Shown here piece after piece: positions 60,008-64,000 of a DNA stretch of 64,000 nt (position 1 is its first letter; each line of letters starts with the position of its first letter). The notes under the pieces were generated by a model. It searched no databases. It saw only the letters and a list, made by a program, of their open reading frames with translations, and was not told the DNA's origin. The position numbers were made by a program, and so were the translations under genes. This DNA is from Brienomyrus brachyistius (taxonomy: Eukaryota; Chordata; Actinopteri; Osteoglossiformes; Mormyridae): contig NC_064537.1 in NCBI RefSeq assembly GCF_023856365.1, positions 1,400,001 to 1,464,000 on the forward strand, in the 5' to 3' direction.

Positions 60008-60240
60008 ACCAGGAATTCCTTACCTTATGGGGACCAGCTGAGAGTGTCTGTGAGTGTCAGTTTCCTGGTCCCCATATGGGAAAACTCTATTTTATAAAAA
60101 TCCATGGCTGTAGTGAAAAAAATTAAATTGGTTTGGTTGCTTACATGGTTAGGGCTGGGAAGGGATTAAGTTGTCATAGTTAGCATTAGCGGTCCCCAAA
60201 GACATATGATTACATGACTGTGTGTGTGTCAGTGTGCTAA
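59940..60240 (+). mobile_element. GTGGGGACC-family dispersed repeat, copy F
   Basis: A (GT)n run (59968-60006) leads into GGACCAGGAATTCCTTACCT, then TATGGGGACCAGC, TTTCCTGGTCCCCATATGGG, AACTCTATTTTATAAAAATC, GGTTTGGTTGCTTACATGGT and a right end GGTCCCCAAAGACATATGAT. Another GT run (60258-60314) follows shortly after, giving the family's typical GT/CA flanks. Confidence 0.82.
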
Positions 60241-60262
60241 TACTATGTGTATCAGTGTGCAG

Positions 60263-60314
<52 letters not shown>

Positions 60315-60464
60315 AATGTCTGTATGTATCAGTATGTTGAGAGTGTGTGCCATTCATACTGCAAGGGTGTGTCAGAAGTTACACAATGCCAATGTATCAC
60401 ACTCAGCCCTGTCCGTCCTCTGCCCTCACACACACACACCCCACACACACACGTACATACACCA

Positions 60465-60612
60465 CAGAGCACCACCACCATCATCACCATCATCATCATC
60501 ACCATCATCACCACCACCATCATCATCACCACCATCATCACCATCATCACCATAATCATCAACACCATCATCACCATCACCATAATCATCACCACCATCA
60601 TCACCACCACCC
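60465..60612. repeat. (CAT/CAC)n trinucleotide repeat
   Basis: About 148 bp of CATCAC trinucleotides with an AACACC and a few ATAATC interruptions. One plus frame reads polyhistidine, another Ser/Pro, and the reverse Met/Val. There is no exon context. Confidence 0.95.
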
Positions 60613-60939
60613 TCACTCTCCCAAAATGGCTCCTCATCTCTATCACAACAGTCTCTCTCTTTCTTGCTCTGGCTCCCTTTCTCCTTACCTCTCTCCCTTT
60701 TACTATCTCCTTCACATTCTCTCTGTCTCCCTCATTCCATCTCCCCCCTCTCTACCTCTCTCCTCTCTCTCTCTCTCTCCATCTCCCTCACTCACTCCTT
60801 CTACAGAAGGGTAACAGAGCCTTGCTCCCCTACGCAGTAAAAATAAAAAAGGGCAGAATAATGCAGAGTAGCAGAGAGGCTTTGAGCTGGAGGGTGACGG
60901 TGCATCATTACGGGGCAGTGACATCAGACCTACACGCCA

Positions 60940-61335
60940 CACACTCACACACATACGCACACTGGACATATACACACTGCACTTATACACACACACTGTA
61001 CATACACAGCTCTACGTACAAATGCACTGTATCTATGCACACACACGTTGTATAAATACATATTGTACTTAAACACACACACACTGTACATACACACCTG
61101 TACGTACATATACACTGTATCTATACACACACACATTGTACAAATACACGCTGTATATATAGACACACTCTATGTACACACAAACACTGTACATATACAC
61201 ACTTTACATACCACACAAACATTGTACATATACACACTGTACATATCACACAAACACTGTACATATACACACTACATATCACACAATACATACATATACT
61301 GTATAAATACACACACTGTCCTTATACACACACAT
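60940..61335. repeat. ACACTGTACATATACACA low-complexity repeat
   Basis: Irregular ACACACTGTACATA-type units of about 20-35 bp, followed by an (ATT)n run at 61337-61352. It resembles a decayed CA/TA microsatellite. Confidence 0.85.
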
Positions 61336-61352
61336 TATTATTATTATTATTA

Positions 61353-62794
61353 TCATCAATGTGTGCTCAAATTGCACACTCATACATGTTTATTTTCTCT
61401 GTTACAAATCTGTCATTTAATGTACTATGTTGTAAATATTCTGTTATTGTACATACATTTATATATGTTAAATATTTATTTAAAATTCTTTATATCGTGC
61501 ATTTTCTTTTATTACACGCATACATTACATTGCTCTGCTACATGCAGTGTGTGACGTGCCTGACCAAGCACCTCGCACATGTAAATCCCATCTGCAAACT
61601 GAAGTGATTCTGATTAAAAATGACATTCTTCCCACTTGCAGGCCAGTTGGATTGAGATGTGACTATAGATTCTAGCTGTTATTTAGTCTAAATTCCACCT
61701 ATGAAAGCAGATCTGCTTTACATCCCACAGCCCTCCAGAAACACCAGCAATCTTGGGAGCTTATGGACATGGTCCTGCAGTTTAAATGACAGCCCCCGAA
61801 ATGTCAGTGTGTGCAGACAGCCATGGCGACTGCTGGTATGTCCCCAGGAAGTTTGGTCGGTCCTCTTAAGTGGCGATACGTGTGGGTTTGTGTGTCACGA
61901 CATTCGGAGAGGAGTGGATTCTGCTCATCACCAGAAGGCGTCCCGCGTACCTGAATGAAACCATTACATGCTCTGTGAAGGCGGATCTGGAACGGGACGC
62001 TTTTTTAATTCCACCTCTGACATCGCCGGGAGACGCCTGTTCTACTTTTTATGGAAGGTTTGAGCTGTGGAAAATGGACGCTCTCTGCCAGGATTTCCTG
62101 CATGTCACTGCATATATTTCAGGTGCTCCAACAGAGAGGTTTGCTTTCAAATTAAAATTTACATTCAAACACAACCTTTCATACCTCTTACCAGTCAATA
62201 GTACTCATTTTCCTTGCTTCCTTGGTTTGTAATAATTCCCTGGTGTTACAAAAAAGATGAGTGGCCCCTAGATGCCAGCAAATTGACTCGAAGAAACTGT
62301 TCTTTTTATGAAACAAGAATCGTTGTCTGACAGATTCCCCGCATAGAGTCACTAAAACCAACAAAGCGACAGGTTATCATCACCCTGCTTCCACAGAGAA
62401 ACTGGCAGTGTGAAGGAGCACCGACTGAACACAACATGAGACTATGAAGTCTTTACAACGTTCTCACAGGTAGAACGCAGGCGAGGGACCAAAGACTGAA
62501 ACTTCTGCAGCTCAAACTGTCTGGACATCTGAAGAGGACTGAAAGCTAGTAAAGAAGCATCACAGCATGATTCCACTTCAGAAATAAAAATAACTAAAAA
62601 TAATAAAAATAAAACAGTAAAATAAGACAAAAAAATGATGCATAGAGTTATCAATACATTTATTTTTTATCGACAATGTTTTTTTTGTTAACTTAATTTT
62701 ATTTATATTCTTATTTTCATTGTTATTTTAATTTATCTTTCACATAATTTTCCTTAACTTTCCTTTTGAACACAATCCAGAAAGCAGGTGGGAA
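61353..62794. other. Upstream intron/flank, no gene found
   Basis: AT-rich single-copy DNA, with A- and T-rich tracts at 62575-62760. Frames at 61701-61958 and 61870-62232 have no recognisable domain. Confidence 0.5.
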
Positions 62795-62990
62795 TGCATT
62801 TCACTGTGCATACGTAGAGTGTATGTTTGCGCATGTCCATGCATTTCACTGCGCATACATGCAGTGTATGTTTGCGCATGTCCATGCATTTCACTGCGCA
62901 TACATGCAGTGTATGTTTGCGCATGTCCATGCATTTCACTGCATATACATACAGTGTATGTTTGTGCATGTCCATGCATTTATTTTCCCA
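62795..62990. repeat. Minisatellite, 45 bp unit with hairpin, 4 copies
   Basis: The unit contains GCATTTCACTGCGCATACAT, then GCAGTGTATGTTTGCGCATG and TCCAT, period 45. Each unit contains inverted arms GCGCATACAT / ATGTTTGCGC around a 7-base loop (one mismatch in the arms). Confidence 0.92.
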
Positions 62991-63295
62991 TGGACTAATA
63001 AAACTTGAAAACTGGGGCCATGTATCCAGTCGACTGAGTTTAACAGTTTTGGGACACAAATCTAGAACATGGGCCTTGGCTGACAGATGGGCATGTTATG
63101 GGCCACCAGAAAACCCGGGTGCAGTTAATGCGCTTTAATTCAGCCTGGCGGCGGGGATTCTCCTGTCTTTCCTCGCAGTGATGACCTCCGCTACGTCCAG
63201 GACTTCGGTTGACTTTGTTTTGGCAAAAAGACATAACCTAATTACCATTATAAAAACAGCAACAGGAAAATGAACAGCAGTTTGGTTTGTTTTCA

Positions 63296-63500
63296 TAAAA
63301 ACATAAGACATTTACAAACGAGAGGAGGTCATTCGGCCCATCAAGCTCGTTTGGGGAGAACTTAACTAATAGCTGAGTTGTTAAAATCTTATCTAGCTCT
63401 GAGTTAAAGGAACCCAGGGTTTTAGCTTGCGCTACACTAAGAATAAGACTATTCCATACTCTAACTACACGCTGTGCTTTCTCAAATCCATTTTAAAATG
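63296..63500 (+). mobile_element. Fish dispersed repeat (CATTCGGCCCATC type)
   Basis: AACATAAGACATTTACAAAC, GAGAGGAGGTCATTCGGCCC, ATCAAGCTCGTTTGGGGAGA, then AGGAACCCAGGGTTTTAGCT and CTATTCCATACTCT. This matches, in order, an abundant element tail I recall from many fish genomes, especially early-branching lineages. The class (LINE tail or SINE) is not certain. Confidence 0.7.
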
Positions 63501-64000
63501 TTCTCCCACTAATTTCCACCTGATTTCATAATTCCATGAACAATTCAGAGAACATCAGTAAGATTAGGTAAGGTTATAATAAATAATAAAGAAAAAACAC
63601 ATTTACTTTTCACCAGTTGCACCCGCAATCCCTGGCTGAATTACACGACTCCATACTGCCAATTACGGTTTACTTTTCTTCCCATGCGAAAATAAACACT
63701 AATAATTATAACTGCGATACCACAGGTATTGCTGCTGTTTTCTGATGATCTGGCTTTTTCAAACGCACTATGCTAGCTCTCTGATCTTAAAGTCAACGGA
63801 ATGTTTTTGAGCCACTGAACTATTTAAAGAAATGTTAAGTGCAAACATCTATCTATGGATCAATCAATCTATCTGTCTGTCTGTCTATACATGCTTTTGT
63901 TAATGAAGCAATGTTTGAAATTAATTGACAGCTAATGTTATATTTTTTATTTTTTAAGTGCAGCAATTTTGAACTTTCTGCCATTTGGAATGATTTTTAT
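63501..64000. other. AT-rich upstream intron/flank, nothing recognised
   Basis: Ends with a short CTAT/CTGT tetranucleotide run (63849-63887). No gene was seen. Confidence 0.55.

Overview
This window is vertebrate nuclear DNA, most likely from a ray-finned (teleost-type) fish. It carries a tRNA-derived SINE, hAT-like ends and LINE/SINE tails of kinds widespread in fishes, dense CA/GA microsatellites, and three short exons with GT-AG splice sites separated by introns of 5 to 18 kb. No prokaryotic features, operons or CRISPR arrays were seen. The species cannot be fixed from the sequence.

Only one protein-coding gene can be supported. It is the 5' part of a latrophilin-type adhesion GPCR, best matched to adgrl1, on the minus strand. 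Three exons are visible. The first (35672-35836) holds 95 nt of 5' UTR, the ATG and a signal peptide. The second (17586-17799) encodes most of the SUEL/rhamnose-binding-type lectin domain. The third (12472-12581) completes the lectin domain. Splice phases agree across all three, giving 131 complete codons plus one base. All eight lectin cysteines are present at the numbering I recall for mammalian ADGRL1. The olfactomedin, HormR, GAIN and seven-transmembrane exons must lie beyond position 1. One or more non-coding first exons should lie upstream, above 35.9 kb; a CpG-rich stretch near 50.5 kb is a weak candidate.

Layout, left to right: 1-12.47 kb is part of intron 3; 12.58-17.59 kb is intron 2, about 70% tandem repeat; 17.80-35.67 kb is intron 1, again full of arrays; 35.84-64 kb is an upstream intron and/or the 5' flank. 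Nearly everything else is repeat: about two dozen minisatellite arrays with unrelated units of about 19 to 108 bp, around 19 kb or 30% of the window. There are also six copies of a GTGGGGACC-motif element beside CA microsatellites, SINE and hAT-like fragments, and one interstitial telomeric tract. The long open frames (up to 577 codons) come from stop-free tandem arrays read in several frames at once and are not genes.

I found no undescribed multi-gene system. The most interesting material is structural. One array runs up to the branch-point zone of a coding exon and carries dozens of GTGAGT/GTGGGT-like donor motifs on the transcribed strand. One array carries a CANNTG E-box in every unit. 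Another array carries ATTGG (inverted CCAAT) motifs. A 111-bp element is inserted into a minisatellite with an 8-bp target duplication.
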